Notes under the pieces: model-generated | Databases searched by the model: none | What the model saw: the letters and a program-made list of their open reading frames with translations, nothing else | What the model was told of the DNA's origin: nothing | Made by a program: the position numbers and the translations under genes | Assembly: GCF_002099195.1 (NCBI RefSeq) | Contig: NZ_NBYX01000013.1 | Coordinates: 62,001 to 126,000 of the forward strand | Direction of reading: 5' to 3' | Origin: Burkholderia puraquae | GTDB lineage: Bacteria; Pseudomonadota; Gammaproteobacteria; Burkholderiales; Burkholderiaceae | Length of the DNA stretch: 64,000 nt | In this document: positions 8,534-17,879 of the stretch, one piece after another | How the letters are laid out: each line of letters starts with the position of its first letter | How positions within the stretch are numbered: position 1 is the first letter of the stretch

Positions 8534-9285
8534 AGCACAGCGAACGGGAGGAACGCGAATTGAGCGGCGTCGAAAGCGGTACGCCCGCGCTGGAGATCAC
8601 GGGCCTGGAGGCCTGGTACGGGGAATCCCACATATTGCACGGTGTCGACCTGACGGTGCATCGCGGCGAAGTCGTCACGCTGCTCGGCCGCAACGGCGCG
8701 GGCCGCACCACGACGCTGCGCGCGATCATGGGCCTCACGGGCCGCCGCAGCGGGTCGATCAAGGTCGCGGGCAACGAGACGATCGGCCTCGCGACGCACC
8801 GCATCGCACATTTCGGCGTCGGCTACTGCCCGGAGGAGCGCGGGATCTTCTCGAGCCTGTCGTGCGAGGAGAACCTGATGCTGCCGCCGCCGATCGGGCC
8901 GCGCGACCACGCGATGTCGATCGACGAGATCTACACGATGTTCCCGAACCTCGCGTCGCGTCGGCAGAGCCAGGGCACGCGGCTGTCCGGCGGCGAGCAG
9001 CAGATGCTCGCGGTCGCGCGGATCCTGCGCACCGGTGCGAACCTGCTGCTGCTCGACGAGATTTCCGAAGGCCTCGCGCCGGTGATCGTGCAGGCGCTGG
9101 CGCGGATGATCGTCGCACTGAAGGCACGCGGCTACACGATCGTGATGGTCGAACAGAATTTCCGCTTCGCCGCGCCGCTCGCCGACCGGTTCTACGTGAT
9201 GGAGCACGGCAGCATCGTCGAACATTTCCAGGCGGCCGAACTGGAAAGCAAGATGCCGACCCTGCACGACCTGCTCGGGGTGTGA
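8530..9285 (+). CDS. livF: branched-chain amino acid-type ABC transporter ATP-binding protein (LivF) with Arg in Walker A
   Basis: A 251-residue second ATPase of the importer. The Walker A region reads G53-R-N-G-A-G-R59-T60: the invariant lysine is replaced by arginine (codon CGC at 8704-8706). Everything else looks functional: the Q-loop region ERGIFSSLSCEENL, signature RLSGGEQQMLAVARIL, Walker B LLLLDEISEGLAP, and H-loop region VMVEQNFRF (Gln-Asn, as usual in LivF). The start overlaps the livG stop by ATGA. An extra 20-residue N-terminus precedes the first strand. I believe similar Lys-to-Arg forms exist in some LivF-like proteins, but I cannot check. Confidence 0.9.
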   Translation: MKHSEREERELSGVESGTPALEITGLEAWYGESHILHGVDLTVHRGEVVTLLGRNGAGRTTTLRAIMGLTGRRSGSIKVAGNETIGLATHRIAHFGVGYCPEERGIFSSLSCEENLMLPPPIGPRDHAMSIDEIYTMFPNLASRRQSQGTRLSGGEQQMLAVARILRTGANLLLLDEISEGLAPVIVQALARMIVALKARGYTIVMVEQNFRFAAPLADRFYVMEHGSIVEHFQAAELESKMPTLHDLLGV

Positions 9286-9361
9286 CGCCGCCCCGTCTCT
9301 CTCGCCGCTAGCCGTGGCGGCTTCGAACAACCACAACGCATCAGAACAACAGGAGACGTCA

Positions 9362-10561
9362 ATGAAAATGAAGACCCTCGCACACGCCTGTCTCGCGCTC
9401 GCGACTGCCGCGTTCACCGCCGGCGCCGCGCAGGCCGCGGATACCGTGAAGATCGGCTTCATCACCGACATGTCGGGGCTTTACGCGGATATCGACGGGC
9501 AGGGCGGCCTCGAAGCGATCCGCATGGCGGTTGCCGACTTCGGCGGCAAGGTGCTCGGCAAGCCGATCGAGGTCGTCTATGCCGATCACCAGAACAAGGC
9601 CGACATCGCCGCGTCGAAGGCGCGCGAATGGATGGACCGCGGCGGGCTCGACCTGCTGGTCGGCGGCACGAATTCCGCCACCGCGCTGTCGATGAACCAG
9701 GTCGCGGCCGAGAAGAAGAAGGTCTACATCAACATCGGCGCGGGCGCCGACACGCTGACCAACGAGCAGTGCACGCCGTACACGGTCCACTACGCGTACG
9801 ACACGATGGCGCTCGCGAAGGGCACCGGTTCGGCCGTAGTGAAGCAGGGCGGCAAGACGTGGTTCTTCCTGACCGCCGACTACGCATTCGGCAAGGCGCT
9901 CGAGAAGAACACGTCGGATGTCGTGAAGGCGAACGGCGGCCAGGTGCTCGGCGCGGTGCGCCACCCGCTGTCCGCGTCGGATTTCTCGTCGTTCCTGCTG
10001 CAGGCGCAATCGTCGAAGGCGCAGATCCTCGGCCTCGCGAACGCGGGCGGCGACACGATCAACGCGATCAAGGCCGCGAAGGAGTTCGGCATCACGAAGA
10101 CGATGAAGCTCGCCGCGCTGCTGATGTTCATCGACGACGTGCACAGCCTCGGCCTCGAGACGACGCAGGGCCTCGTGCTGACCGACAGCTGGTACTGGAA
10201 CCGCGATGCGGCGTCGCGCCAGTGGGCGCAGCGTTACTTCGGCAAGATGAAGAAGATGCCGTCGAGCCTCCAGGCAGCCGACTACTCGTCGGTGACGACC
10301 TACCTGAAGGCCGTCCAGGCCGCCGGCACGACCGACTCCGACAAGGTGATGGCCGAGCTGAAGAAGATCAAGATCAACGACTTCTACGCGAAGGGCTACA
10401 TCCGCACCGACGGCAGCATGATCCACGACATGTACCTGATGGAAGTGAAGAAGCCGGCGGAATCGAAGGAGCCGTGGGATTACTACAAGGTGCTCGCGAC
10501 GATTCCGGGCGAACAGGCGTTCGCGACCAAGCAGGAATCGCGCTGCGCGTTGTGGAAGTAA
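9362..10561 (+). CDS. LIV-type ABC transporter periplasmic substrate-binding protein
   Basis: A 399-residue binding protein with a signal peptide (positive MKMK, hydrophobic core, cleavage near AQA-A at 25) and a mature protein starting DTVKIGFITDMSGLY, the typical type I periplasmic binding fold opening. Its relatives serve amino acids, amides and other small acids, and it differs clearly in sequence from the other two LIV binding proteins in this window. The start at 9362 follows AGGAGA; upstream in-frame residues would put 16 polar residues before the signal peptide. It lies between the ATPase and permease genes. A strong hairpin follows at 10571-10594. Confidence 0.93.
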   Translation: MKMKTLAHACLALATAAFTAGAAQAADTVKIGFITDMSGLYADIDGQGGLEAIRMAVADFGGKVLGKPIEVVYADHQNKADIAASKAREWMDRGGLDLLVGGTNSATALSMNQVAAEKKKVYINIGAGADTLTNEQCTPYTVHYAYDTMALAKGTGSAVVKQGGKTWFFLTADYAFGKALEKNTSDVVKANGGQVLGAVRHPLSASDFSSFLLQAQSSKAQILGLANAGGDTINAIKAAKEFGITKTMKLAALLMFIDDVHSLGLETTQGLVLTDSWYWNRDAASRQWAQRYFGKMKKMPSSLQAADYSSVTTYLKAVQAAGTTDSDKVMAELKKIKINDFYAKGYIRTDGSMIHDMYLMEVKKPAESKEPWDYYKVLATIPGEQAFATKQESRCALWK

Positions 10562-10570
10562 GCAGGGCGT

Positions 10571-10594
10571 AGCGGCGCGCACGGGCGCGCCGCT
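10571..10594 (+). terminator. intra-operon hairpin after the binding-protein gene
   Basis: A perfect 10-bp stem, AGCGGCGCGC/GCGCGCCGCT, with an ACGG loop lies 9 bp after the binding-protein stop. There is no T-run, so it is more likely an mRNA-stabilising or partial-termination hairpin. Such a hairpin raises binding-protein yield relative to the permeases downstream. Confidence 0.55.
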
Positions 10595-10689
10595 CGGTGG
10601 CGGCGGCAGCGATGTGCCCGCTGCGCCGCCCGCGTACGCAACGCGTGAAGGTTGCGCGCGCAACGAAACTCATTCTGACGGCTAAGTCG

Positions 10690-11574
10690 ATGGAAATCTT
10701 TGGCATTCCGTTGCCGGCGATGCTGAGCCAGTTGCTGCTCGGGCTCGTCAACGGCTCGTTCTACGCGATCCTGAGCCTCGGGCTCGCGGTGATCTTCGGG
10801 TTGCTCAACGTGATCAACTTCGCGCACGGCGCGCTGTTCATGCTGGGCGCGATGCTTGCGTGGATGGGCCTGTCGTATTTCGGGCTGCCGTACTGGGCGA
10901 TGCTCGTGATCGCGCCGCTGGTCGTCGGCGCGTTCGGGATCCTGATCGAGCGCTCGATGCTGCGCTGGCTGTACAAGCTCGATCACCTGTACGGGCTGTT
11001 GCTCACGTTCGGGCTCACGCTGGTCGTCGAAGGCGTGTTCCGTTCGATCTACGGATCGTCCGGCCAGCCGTACGACGTGCCGTCGCAGTTGTCCGGCGCC
11101 ACCAACCTCGGCTTCATGTTCCTGCCGAACTACCGCGCGTGGGTGGTCATCGCGTCGCTCGCGGTGTGTCTCGCGACATGGTTCGTGATCGAGAAGACGC
11201 GCCTCGGCGCCTACCTGCGCGCGGGCACCGAGAACCCGAAGCTCGTCGAGGCATTCGGCGTGAACGTGCCGATGATGATCACGCTCACCTACGGCTTCGG
11301 CGTCGCGCTCGCCGCGTTCGCGGGCGTGCTGGCCGCGCCGGTGATCCAGGTGTCGCCGCTGATGGGCCAGCCGATGATCATCACCGTGTTCGCGGTGGTC
11401 GTGATCGGCGGGATGGGCTCGATCCTCGGCTCGATCGTCACCGGCCTGCTGCTCGGCGTGATCGAGGGCTTCACGCGCGTGTTCTACCCCGAAGCATCGG
11501 CCACCGTCGTGTTCGTGATCATGGCGATCGTGCTGCTGTTCCGCCCGGCGGGCCTCTTCGGCAAGGAAAAATGA
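10690..11574 (+). CDS. livH: branched-chain amino acid-type ABC transporter permease (LivH)
   Basis: A 294-residue inner-membrane permease with about eight hydrophobic segments and the LivH hallmarks GLVNGSFYAILSLGLAVIFG (about 15-34), INFAHGALFMLGA, the cytoplasmic ATPase-contact loop around LRAGTENPKLVEAFGVNV, and GGMGSILGSIVTGLLLGVIEG near the C-terminus. The start at 10690 (MEIFGIPLPAML) has no good ribosome binding site, but the family begins here. The stop overlaps the livM start region. Confidence 0.93.
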   Translation: MEIFGIPLPAMLSQLLLGLVNGSFYAILSLGLAVIFGLLNVINFAHGALFMLGAMLAWMGLSYFGLPYWAMLVIAPLVVGAFGILIERSMLRWLYKLDHLYGLLLTFGLTLVVEGVFRSIYGSSGQPYDVPSQLSGATNLGFMFLPNYRAWVVIASLAVCLATWFVIEKTRLGAYLRAGTENPKLVEAFGVNVPMMITLTYGFGVALAAFAGVLAAPVIQVSPLMGQPMIITVFAVVVIGGMGSILGSIVTGLLLGVIEGFTRVFYPEASATVVFVIMAIVLLFRPAGLFGKEK

Positions 11575-12548
11575 TGCAGAGAAAAGTGCTCTACGGCGTG
11601 CTGCTCGTCGCATTGCTCGCCGCGCCGTTCATCGGCGCGTACCCGGTGTTCGTGATGAAGGTGCTCACGTTCGCGCTGTTCGCGGCCGCGTTCAACCTGC
11701 TGATCGGCTATACGGGGCTGCTGTCGTTCGGCCATGCGATGTTCCTCGCGACCGCCGGCTATGCGACCGGTTATTCGATGCAGACGCTCGGTTTCACGCC
11801 GGAGCTCGGCGTGCTCGTCGGCACCGTTGCCGCGACGCTGCTCGGGCTCGTCGTCGGGCTGTTCGCGATCCGGCGGCAGGGCATCTACTTCGCGATGATC
11901 ACGCTCGCGTTCGCGCAGATGGTCTACTTCATCTACCTGCAGGCGCCGTTCACGCACGGCGAGGACGGGCTGCAGGGCGTGCCGCGCGGCCATCTGTTCG
12001 GGCTGCTCGACCTGTCGAACGACGTCGCGCTCTACTACGTCGTGGTGGCAGTGGTCGTCGCCGCATGCGCGTTCATCGTGCGGGTCGTTCATTCGCCGTT
12101 CGGCCAGGTGCTCGTCGCGATCAAGGAGAACGAAGCGCGCGCGATCTCGCTCGGCTACGACACCGACCGCTTCAAGCTGCTCGCGTTCATCCTGTCGGCG
12201 GGCCTCGCGGGGCTGGCCGGCTCGCTGAAGGTGCTCGTGCTCGGCTTCGAGACGCTGTCGGACGCGTACTGGACGATGTCGGGCCTCGTCGTGCTGATGA
12301 CGCTCGTCGGCGGGATGGGGACGCTGTTCGGGCCGCTGCTGGGCGCGGCACTGATCGTCGCGCTGGAAGACCGGCTCGGCGACATCGGCGAATGGCTCGC
12401 ATCGACGACGGGCATCGCGTGGTTCCATTCGCTCGGCGAATCGGCGACGATCGTCACGGGGCTGATCTTCATCGCATGCGTGCTCGCCTTCCGGCGCGGT
12501 ATCGTCGGCGAGATGGTCGCGCGGATCAAGCCGCTCAGGGCCTCCTGA
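11571..12548 (+). CDS. livM: branched-chain amino acid-type ABC transporter permease (LivM)
   Basis: A 325-residue inner-membrane permease, partner of the upstream LivH. Hallmarks are FNLLIGYTGLLSFGHAMFLATAGYATG (about 38-64), the coupling-loop region IKENEARAISLGYD, and GGMGTLFGPLLGAALIVALED. The ATG at 11571 overlaps the livH stop (ATGATG), so translation is coupled. It closes the first transporter operon; the stop at 12548 is followed by a short hairpin TCCGGC/GCCGGA at 12591-12606. Confidence 0.93.
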   Translation: MMQRKVLYGVLLVALLAAPFIGAYPVFVMKVLTFALFAAAFNLLIGYTGLLSFGHAMFLATAGYATGYSMQTLGFTPELGVLVGTVAATLLGLVVGLFAIRRQGIYFAMITLAFAQMVYFIYLQAPFTHGEDGLQGVPRGHLFGLLDLSNDVALYYVVVAVVVAACAFIVRVVHSPFGQVLVAIKENEARAISLGYDTDRFKLLAFILSAGLAGLAGSLKVLVLGFETLSDAYWTMSGLVVLMTLVGGMGTLFGPLLGAALIVALEDRLGDIGEWLASTTGIAWFHSLGESATIVTGLIFIACVLAFRRGIVGEMVARIKPLRAS

Positions 12549-12695
12549 GCGCGTGCCGCGCTCGTCGCCCCGGGTTGATGCGAAGCACCATCCGGCATGC
12601 GCCGGAAGGGCGTCGCAGCGGGCTCGGGCCGGCACCGCGCGGCAGGCTGGTGCCCCATTTTCGTGCGGCGATGCACCATAGGGGTAAATGCTAAG

Positions 12696-12724
12696 TTGCC
12701 GTGGTGCTTAAGCCTCTTTAAGAT
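12696..12724 (+). promoter_or_regulatory. sigma-70-type promoter for the candidate small RNA
   Basis: -35 TTGCCG at 12696-12701, a 17-bp spacer, and -10 TAAGAT at 12719-12724; each hexamer matches consensus at 4 of 6 positions. The predicted start is near 12732. No protein start with a family match follows; an intrinsic terminator does. Confidence 0.55.
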
Positions 12725-12731
12725 TCACCCT

Positions 12732-12841
12732 AGTTCTGATGCACCGCGAAACGAATTTGCAGGTGGAGAACGAGGAGACAATCGAGGCACAAAGTGCCCG
12801 GACCCCAAAGCGCTGTTGGACGGAATCCAACAGCGCTTTTT
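12732..12841 (+). ncRNA. candidate small RNA of about 110 nt
   Basis: The interval runs from the predicted start after the 12696-12724 promoter to an intrinsic terminator. Inside it has a GGCAC-AAA-GTGCC hairpin (12786-12798) and the terminator stem. A GGTGGAGAACGAGGAGAC purine stretch at about 12762-12779 is single-stranded-looking and could pair with targets or serve as a ribosome binding site, but no convincing open frame follows. I do not recognise the family. It could also be a leader peptide transcript or the remnant of one. The ends are estimates. Confidence 0.5.
12807..12841 (+). terminator. strong intrinsic terminator
   Basis: A 14-bp perfect stem, AAAGCGCTGTTGGA paired with TCCAACAGCGCTTT, loop CGGAA, followed by further T residues. 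The A-rich left side means it could work in both directions. Confidence 0.9.
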
Positions 12842-13667
12842 CATTTGCGTGCACGGATTTCCATCGATGGTGCATCGGCCTGCGCGATTGCCGTATTCTG
12901 CGCTCACGTTCGCACCGCACTTCTTCCGCGCTTCGCCGCGTCCCCCCGTTTTTCCATTTCCCGCCATCCGTTCGCAGACGATGCGCAACCGTGCGCCAGC
13001 CGTTCGGGCTAACCCGGTTGGCGTGCGCAAAACGCGTCCGTTACACTCGGCTTTCGCCGACCGCACGGTCGGGAAAATCGGTCGGCAGTTCTCCTACAAG
13101 CAGAATGCAGAAGAGGGAGTACGGTTGGATGAGCAGCGCAGGACGATGGATCGGGGCAGGAGGGGCGGCGGGTGCCGCTCGTTCGTCGTGGGGTGGGCCG
13201 GTTGTCGCCGCGGCCTTCCCAAGCCGTTCTGCGGCCTGTAGGCGCGTTCCGGCGCCATCGCGGGTCGTTGCGTGCGCATCCGTATCTGTATTCGCATCCG
13301 CATCCGCATGAGCGGCCGGCTTTCCGATCGTGCGCCGCTCGCTGACCTGGCCGCATCAGGCCGGATCGGCGTGCCTCTCCTTGTTCGTTGCGCATGCATC
13401 GATTGCCCGCACGTTTCCGCATTTCTCCGCTTTCTTCATCCTGACGACACCGCTGTTGCGCATCGTGACGGTCGAACGACCGTTTCGACCGGCAGGCGGG
13501 TGCGTCCGTGCGCGGTGCCATCCGGGCGCCGTCGTGGGGGCGGTGTTTCACGGGAAAACGAGCGTAGGCGTGGCAAGGCGAGATAGTTAAATTATTAACT
13601 TGTTTGGGGGCCGGGAGCCGCCCGAGCGACCCGTGGCTTTTTCGAGCAGCGTTTGGAGACAACGTAA

Positions 13668-14825
13668 ATGAAAATGAATCGATGGATGGAGGCCGTGCTT
13701 GCCGCGGGCCTCGTGTGCGCGGCGGCGACGGCGTCGGCGCAGGTGAAGATCGGCGTGACGCTGTCGGCCACCGGGCCGGCCGCGTCGCTCGGGATTCCGG
13801 AAAAGAACACGATCGCGCTGCTGCCGAAGGAAATCGCGGGCAAGAGCGTGCAGTACATCGTGCTCGACGACGCATCCGACACGAGCCGCGCGGTGCAGAA
13901 CGTGCGCAAGCTGATCGACGAGGATCACGTCGACGCGATCATCGGTTCGTCCGTCACGCCGAACTCGCTCGCGATGCTTGATCCCGTGTCGCAGGGCAAG
14001 ACGCCGACGATCTCGCTCGCCGCGAGCGCGCAGATCATCTCGCCGATGGATGCGAAGCGTGCATGGATGTTCAAGGTGCCGCAGAACGACCAGCTGATGG
14101 CCGATGCGATCGCCGGCTACATGGCGAAGCACGGCGTGAAGACGGTCGGCTTCATCGGCTTCGCCGATGCGTACGGCGACAGCTGGTACAACACGTTCAA
14201 TGCGGCGGCCGCGAAGAACGGCCTGAAGGTCGTGTCGAACGAGCGCTACAACCGCACCGACGCGTCGGTGATGGGGCAGGTGCTGAAGCTGATGGGCTCG
14301 AATCCCGATGCGGTGCTGATTGCCGGCTCGGGTACGCCGGCGGCGCTGCCGGCGAAGACGCTGAAGGAGCGCGGCTACAAGGGCAAGGTGTACCAGACGC
14401 ACGGCGTCGCGAACAACGATTTCCTGCGCGTGTGCGGCAAGGACTGCGAAGGCGAGATCCTGCCGGCCGGCCCTGTGCTCGTGACCGACCAGCTGCCCGA
14501 TTCGAATCCGGTAAAGAAGCCGGCGCTCGGCTACAAGGCCGCGTACGAGAAGGCGTACGGCGCGGGCTCGCTGGCGACGTTCGGCGGCCACGCGTGGGAC
14601 GCCGGGTTGCTGCTGCAGCGTGCGATTCCGGAAGCGCTGAAGAAGGGCCAGCCGGGTACCGAGGCGTTCCGCGAGGCGCTGCGCGCGTCGATCGAGAACG
14701 TGAAGGACCTGCCTGTGTCGCACGGCGTGATCAACATGACGCCGACTGACCACAACGGCTTCGACACGCGTGCGCGCGTGATGGTGCAAATCGTCGACGG
14801 CAAGTGGAAACTGCAGGCCGAGTAA
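13668..14825 (+). CDS. LIV-type ABC transporter periplasmic substrate-binding protein (second system)
   Basis: A 385-residue type I binding protein with a signal peptide (cleavage near ASA-Q at 24) and mature start VKIGVTLSATGPAASLGIPEKN. The GIPEKNTI and DDASDTSRAVQNVRKL segments are typical of the subfamily that binds hydrophobic or aromatic amino acids and acids. Ligand identity is not determinable here. The ATG at 13668 follows GGAGAC. It heads the second transporter operon, followed by livH, a livM-livG fusion and livF, all on the same strand. Confidence 0.93.
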   Translation: MKMNRWMEAVLAAGLVCAAATASAQVKIGVTLSATGPAASLGIPEKNTIALLPKEIAGKSVQYIVLDDASDTSRAVQNVRKLIDEDHVDAIIGSSVTPNSLAMLDPVSQGKTPTISLAASAQIISPMDAKRAWMFKVPQNDQLMADAIAGYMAKHGVKTVGFIGFADAYGDSWYNTFNAAAAKNGLKVVSNERYNRTDASVMGQVLKLMGSNPDAVLIAGSGTPAALPAKTLKERGYKGKVYQTHGVANNDFLRVCGKDCEGEILPAGPVLVTDQLPDSNPVKKPALGYKAAYEKAYGAGSLATFGGHAWDAGLLLQRAIPEALKKGQPGTEAFREALRASIENVKDLPVSHGVINMTPTDHNGFDTRARVMVQIVDGKWKLQAE

Positions 14826-15034
14826 GCCTCACGTGAAACCGGCGTGCGCGGCGCGAACGGCGCCGTGCATGCCGTCGGCAGGGTGTCGGGCCCGACGGGC
14901 CCCACCCGTGCCCAAGTCGTATGGAACCACCGGGGGGCTCGCCGCGTGGCGCCCGACGCGCCGATCTTGCCGTCCGTGTGCCCCGGCCGTTCCTGTCTTT
15001 CGTTGCTCCGCAGCATTCTCGATACACGACACGT

Positions 15035-16090
15035 ATGGATCTCTCGATTGCGGCGATCCTCGCGCAAGACGGCATCACGACCGGCGCCATTTATGCATTG
15101 CTGTCGCTGGCGCTCGTACTGGTGTTTTCCGTCACGCGGGTGATCTTCATTCCCCAGGGCGAATTCGTCGCCTACGGTGCGCTGACGCTTGCCGCGTTAC
15201 AGGCGCAGAAATTCCCCGCCACCTGCTGGCTGCTGTTCGTGATGGGCATCGCATGCTTCCTGCTCGAAGTCGGCGGCCTGATCCGGCATCGCGAACGGCG
15301 TCATCAGCTCGGCCGCACGCTTGCGACGCTCGGCAGCCGCTACGTCCTGCTGCCGCTCGCGGTGTTCGCGATCACGCGCAGCTTTGCCGCGCAGCCGCTG
15401 CCGATGCTCGCGCAGATCGCGCTGACGCTCGCGATCGTCGTGCCGATGGGGCCGTTCGTCTACCGGCTCGTGTACCAGCCGATCGCCGAAGGCACGACGC
15501 TGCTGCTGCTGATCGTGTCGGTCGCCGTCCATTTCGCGATGGTCGGCCTCGGGCTCGTGATGTTCGGCGCGGAAGGCTCGCGCACCAACGGGTTCTCGGA
15601 TGCGGCGCTGTCGATCGGCAGCATGACCGTGTCGGTGCAGAGCATCCTGGTCGTCGTGACGGCGCTCGTGCTGATCGGTGCGCTCTACGTGTACTTCGGC
15701 CGCACGATCGCCGGCAAGGCGTTGCGCGCGACGTCGGTGAACCGGCTCGGCGCGCGGCTCGTCGGCATCGGTACGACCGAGGCAGGGCGGCTCGCGTTCA
15801 CGCTCGCGGCGGGGCTCGGCGTGCTGTCCGGGATCCTCGTCGGCCCGCTGACGACGATCTACTACGACTCGGGCTTCCTGATTGGCCTGAAGGGCTTCGT
15901 CGGCGCAATCATCGGCGGGCTCGTCAGCTATCCGCTCGCGGCCGCCGGCTCGCTGCTCGTCGGTGTGCTCGAATCGTATTCGTCATTCTGGGCGAGCGCC
16001 TACAAGGAGGTGATCGTGTTCACGCTGATCATTCCGGTGCTGCTGTGGCGGAGCTTCGCCACGCCGCACGCGGAAGAAGAAGAGGAGTGA
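15035..16090 (+). CDS. LIV-type ABC transporter permease (LivH-like, extended)
   Basis: A 351-residue inner-membrane permease, about 55 residues longer than typical LivH. The usual opening is present (ITTGAIYALLSLALVLVFSVTRVIFIPQGEFVAYGAL), but between about residues 60 and 130 there is an extra charged loop (RHRERRHQLGRTL) and added hydrophobic segments. The C-terminal region keeps the IGLKGFVGAIIGGLVSYPLAA motif. It lies 209 bp after the binding-protein gene; that gap has GGGCCC-type hairpins near 14889-14904 that may tune expression. The next gene starts 4 bp after the stop. Confidence 0.9.
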   Translation: MDLSIAAILAQDGITTGAIYALLSLALVLVFSVTRVIFIPQGEFVAYGALTLAALQAQKFPATCWLLFVMGIACFLLEVGGLIRHRERRHQLGRTLATLGSRYVLLPLAVFAITRSFAAQPLPMLAQIALTLAIVVPMGPFVYRLVYQPIAEGTTLLLLIVSVAVHFAMVGLGLVMFGAEGSRTNGFSDAALSIGSMTVSVQSILVVVTALVLIGALYVYFGRTIAGKALRATSVNRLGARLVGIGTTEAGRLAFTLAAGLGVLSGILVGPLTTIYYDSGFLIGLKGFVGAIIGGLVSYPLAAAGSLLVGVLESYSSFWASAYKEVIVFTLIIPVLLWRSFATPHAEEEEE

Positions 16091-16094
16091 CACG

Positions 16095-17879
16095 ATGAAG
16101 ACGATGGTACGCAACAAGACCTTCTGGGTGTTTCTCGTGGTGCTGTTCGCGCTGCCGGTGCTGCCTGGCGCACTGCAGGTGCCCGAATACTGGATCACGC
16201 TGCTGAACTACATCGGCCTCTACGCGATCGTCGCGATCGGGCTCGTGCTGCTGACGGGTGTCGGCGGGATGACGAGCTTCGGGCAGGCTGCGTTCGTCGG
16301 CATCGGCGCGTATGCGACCGCGTTCCTGACGACGCGGTATGGCGTGTCGCCGTGGCTCGCGCTGATCGTCGGTGTCGTGCTGACGGCGCTCGTTGCGCTC
16401 GTGCTCGGCGCGGTCACGATGCGGCTGTCCGGCCACTTCCTGCCGCTCGGCACGATCGCATGGGGCCTCGCGCTGTTCTACCTGTTCGGCAACCTCGAAC
16501 TGCTCGGCAAGTACGACGGGATCAACGGGATTCCGGCGCTGAACCTGTTCGGCGTCCAACTCGGAACCGGCCGCAGCCTGTATTTCCTGATCTGGGCCGT
16601 CGTGCTGGCTGCGATCGTGTCGGTGCAGAACCTGCTGAACAGCCGCCCGGGCCGCGCGATCCGCGCGCTGCGCGGCGGCGGGGTGATGGCCGAGGCGATG
16701 GGCGTGAACACCGCATGGATGCGCGTCGTGATCTTCGTCTATGCGGCCGTGCTCGCGGCCGTCTCGGGCTTCCTGTACGCGCATCTGCAGCGCGCGGTGA
16801 ACCCGACGCCATTCGGGCTGAACCACGGGATCGAGTTCCTGTTCATGGCCGTGGTCGGCGGCGTGTCGCACGTGTGGGGCGCGGTGCTCGGCGCGGCGAT
16901 CCTGACCGTGCTGCAGGACTATCTGCAGACGCTGCTGCCGAAGTTGCTCGGTTCGGAAGGCAACTTCGAGATCATCGTGTTCGGCGTGCTGATGGTGCTG
17001 CTGCTGCAGTACGCGCGCCAGGGCGTGTGGCCGTTCGTCGCCAGGCTGTTCCCGCGCGGGCCGCGTGCGCATGTGCCCGAAAACGCCGATCCGCTGCCGC
17101 AGCGCGCGAAGCCGGCGGCCGGCGAGCCGCTGCTCGTCGTCGACCGCGCGCGCAAGCAGTTCGGCGGGCTCGTGGCCGTCAACGACGTCAGCTTCGCCGT
17201 GAAAGCGGGGCAGATCATCGGGCTGATCGGCCCGAACGGCGCCGGCAAGTCGACCACGTTCAACCTGGTGACGGGTGTCCTGAAGCCGACCGGCGGCACG
17301 ATCACGTTCCGTGGCGAGCGCATCGACGGGCTCACATCGCGCCAGATCGTCCGCCGTGGCATCGGCCGGACGTTCCAGCACGTGAAGCTGTTGCCGGCGA
17401 TGACGGTGCTCGAAAATGTCGCGATCGGTGCGCACCTGCGCGGGCATACGGGCGTGTGGCGCAGCGTCGCGCGGCTCAATGCGCATGAGGAAGCACAACT
17501 GCTCGCCGAAGCTGCGCGCCAGATCCGCCGGGTGGGGCTCGAAAAGCACATGTACGACGAAGCGGGCAGCCTCGCGCTCGGCCAGCAGCGGATTCTCGAA
17601 ATCGCGCGGGCGCTGTGCTGCGATCCGACTTTGCTGCTGCTCGACGAGCCGGCCGCCGGGCTGCGCTACCAGGAGAAGCAGCAACTCGCCGACCTGCTGC
17701 GGCGGCTGAAGGCGGAAGGCATGAGCGTGTTGCTCGTGGAACACGACATGGATTTCGTGATGAATCTCACCGACCGGCTGGTGGTGATGGAATTCGGTAC
17801 GCGGATCGCGGAAGGGCTGCCGCAGGACGTGCAGCAGGATCCGGCGGTGCTCGAAGCGTATCTGGGCGGGGTGGAGTGA
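16095..17879 (+). CDS. fused LIV-type permease and ATP-binding protein (LivM-LivG)
   Basis: A 594-residue fusion. Residues about 1-320 are a LivM-type membrane domain with [28 protein letters not shown] and the coupling-loop region [15 protein letters not shown] Pro/Ala-rich linker (about 325-345) leads to a LivG-type ATPase domain with Walker [10 protein letters not shown] near 379, signature region [17 protein letters not shown], Walker [12 protein letters not shown], and H-loop LVEHDMDF. Reading is continuous, with no frameshift needed. The stop overlaps the ATG of the LivF-type gene by one base (TGATG), so one transporter is assembled from four rather than five genes. Confidence 0.95.
   Translation: MKTMVRNKTFWVFLVVLFALPVLPGALQVPEYWITLLNYIGLYAIVAIGLVLLTGVGGMTSFGQAAFVGIGAYATAFLTTRYGVSPWLALIVGVVLTALVALVLGAVTMRLSGHFLPLGTIAWGLALFYLFGNLELLGKYDGINGIPALNLFGVQLGTGRSLYFLIWAVVLAAIVSVQNLLNSRPGRAIRALRGGGVMAEAMGVNTAWMRVVIFVYAAVLAAVSGFLYAHLQRAVNPTPFGLNHGIEFLFMAVVGGVSHVWGAVLGAAILTVLQDYLQTLLPKLLGSEGNFEIIVFGVLMVLLLQYARQGVWPFVARLFPRGPRAHVPENADPLPQRAKPAAGEPLLVVDRARKQFGGLVAVNDVSFAVKAGQIIGLIGPNGAGKSTTFNLVTGVLKPTGGTITFRGERIDGLTSRQIVRRGIGRTFQHVKLLPAMTVLENVAIGAHLRGHTGVWRSVARLNAHEEAQLLAEAARQIRRVGLEKHMYDEAGSLALGQQRILEIARALCCDPTLLLLDEPAAGLRYQEKQQLADLLRRLKAEGMSVLLVEHDMDFVMNLTDRLVVMEFGTRIAEGLPQDVQQDPAVLEAYLGGVE

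Larger units (their letters stand above)
12549..13667. other. 1.1-kb intergenic region between the two LIV operons
   Basis: No protein gene is supported; open frames here are Arg/Ser/Pro-rich and lack family motifs. It contains a candidate small RNA with its own promoter and terminator (12696-12841), described separately. From about 13270 to 13310 there is a run of CGCATC-like hexamers. The last stretch before the binding-protein gene is less GC-rich (TAGTTAAATTATTAACTTG at 13585-13603) and is the likely promoter area for the second transporter. Confidence 0.5.

Noticed and set aside
12739-13311. Overlapping frames of 100-214 codons in the gap between the two LIV operons
   Set aside because: They are rich in Arg, Ser and Pro, overlap a clear terminator and candidate small RNA, and have no recognisable domain.
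13270-13312. A run of CGCATC-like hexamers
   Set aside because: The copies are degenerate and few; I see no structure or CRISPR-like spacing.
13544-13559. A third parS-like site, TGTTTCACGGGAAAAC
   Set aside because: Only 13 of 16 positions match and the central palindrome is broken, so ParB is not expected to bind.
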